Shown here piece after piece: positions 63,804 to 64,000 of a stretch of 64,000 nt of DNA. Under the pieces are notes generated by a model. It saw only the letters and a program-made list of their open reading frames with translations, made no database searches and had not been told where the DNA came from. A program made the translations under genes and the position numbers. The stretch comes from Loripinus fragilis (Eukaryota > Mollusca > Bivalvia > Lucinida > Lucinidae), in NCBI GenBank assembly GCA_964019695.1, contig OZ026531.1, forward strand, positions 8,255,701-8,319,700, written 5' to 3'. How positions within the stretch are numbered: position 1 is the stretch's first letter; every line of letters starts with the position of its first letter.

Positions 63804-64000
63804 CTGCTGTGGGCAGCAAGCCAATTTTTTTTCCAAAATGTTGACCTATAAAAGAGCTTACTCGGGTGTGAAAATTATCATTGTGCGCGCGCGCCCCGGA
63901 CCGCAATTATGATATTTCCTGTTTTCCCATAGGGCCCAAGGCAAATGGGGATAGCGGTTGTACGCGCTTTCTAAGGCTCTGATCGCTTTTAGATTTTGCA
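63804..64000 (+). repeat. Partial monomer at window end (unit 79, first 197 bp)
   Basis: The last 197 bases begin at CTGCTGTGGG and follow the consensus to offset 197, where the window stops in TTTTGCA. The array clearly continues beyond the window. Confidence 0.95.

Larger units (their letters stand above)
1..64000 (+). repeat. Satellite DNA array, 818-bp monomer, 78 full units
   Basis: The same sequence of about 818 bp recurs head to tail across the entire window without a break. Landmarks such as TATAAAAG, GAAGATCTTC and ATGCAT return every 818 bp. Of 78 complete units, 62 are 818 bp long and the others differ by 1 bp, except one of 828 bp and one of 807 bp. Copies differ from the consensus at only a few positions each. 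No unit is inverted and no foreign DNA interrupts the series. Base composition is close to half G+C. Such long, homogenised non-coding arrays are typical of eukaryotic heterochromatin, including centromeres and subtelomeres. Which of these applies cannot be told from the window. I do not recognise the family, and no gene flanks the array within view. Confidence 0.97.

Noticed and set aside
1..64000. CRISPR-like or other prokaryotic repeat array
   Set aside because: The repeat is 818 bp with no unique spacers between copies, and no cas or other genes are present.
1..64000. Rolling-circle concatemer of a single 818-bp circle (sequencing artefact or replicating circle)
   Set aside because: Units carry stable private variants, block-wise sharing at 2, 10 and 11 units and length alleles. 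Copies of one circle would not show this pattern.

Overview
The whole 64-kb window is one uninterrupted head-to-tail satellite DNA array. The repeat unit is about 818 bp. Counting from the phase at position 1, there are 78 complete units plus a 197-bp piece of a 79th, and the unit lengths add up exactly to the window. Both window edges cut through the array, so the true array is longer. I see no unique sequence, inserted transposon, rRNA or tRNA gene, CRISPR array or inverted unit anywhere. All units lie in the same orientation and differ by only a few substitutions or small indels.

Nothing here looks protein-coding. The short open frames that recur once per unit (65, 74, 78 and 93 codons) have only TTG or GTG starts and overlap one another on both strands. 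They cannot run on from unit to unit because 818 is not a multiple of three. A long, homogenised, non-coding array of this kind points to a eukaryotic chromosome (centromeric, pericentromeric, subtelomeric or other heterochromatin). There is no gene from which to name the taxon, and I do not recognise the monomer as a named satellite family. The unit is rich in CpG, and many differences between copies are CpG to TpG or CpA changes, which would fit a genome with CpG methylation.

The interest lies in the structure. (1) Within the monomer: a perfect TATAAAAG box, a T8 run, an alternating GC tract, a two-step 36-bp hairpin, other inverted repeats, and a 10-bp micro-repeat that has changed copy number twice. 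(2) Above the monomer: shared variants show patchy higher-order organisation. Nearly identical blocks lie 10 units (about 8.18 kb) apart in three separate places (about 0-2.6 kb with 8.2-10.8 kb; 23.3-24.6 kb with 31.5-32.8 kb; 53.9-55.3 kb with 62.1-63.5 kb). A two-unit (1,636-bp) repeat fills about 46.4-50.0 kb. Several neighbouring units share private variants. One unit (61350-62167) looks like a recombination product, because its left part matches sequence 11 units upstream and its right part matches sequence 10 units upstream.

Region by region: 1-10.8 kb, the strongest 10-unit duplication plus the 10-bp expansion at 6.2 kb; 10.8-23 kb, mostly consensus-like units with local neighbour sharing (15.9-16.8 kb); 23-33 kb, the second 10-unit pair; 33-46 kb, consensus-like with a shared neighbour pair at 35.4-36.4 kb; 46-50 kb, the dimeric block; 50-64 kb, the 10-bp contraction at 52.0 kb, the third 10-unit pair and the mosaic unit.
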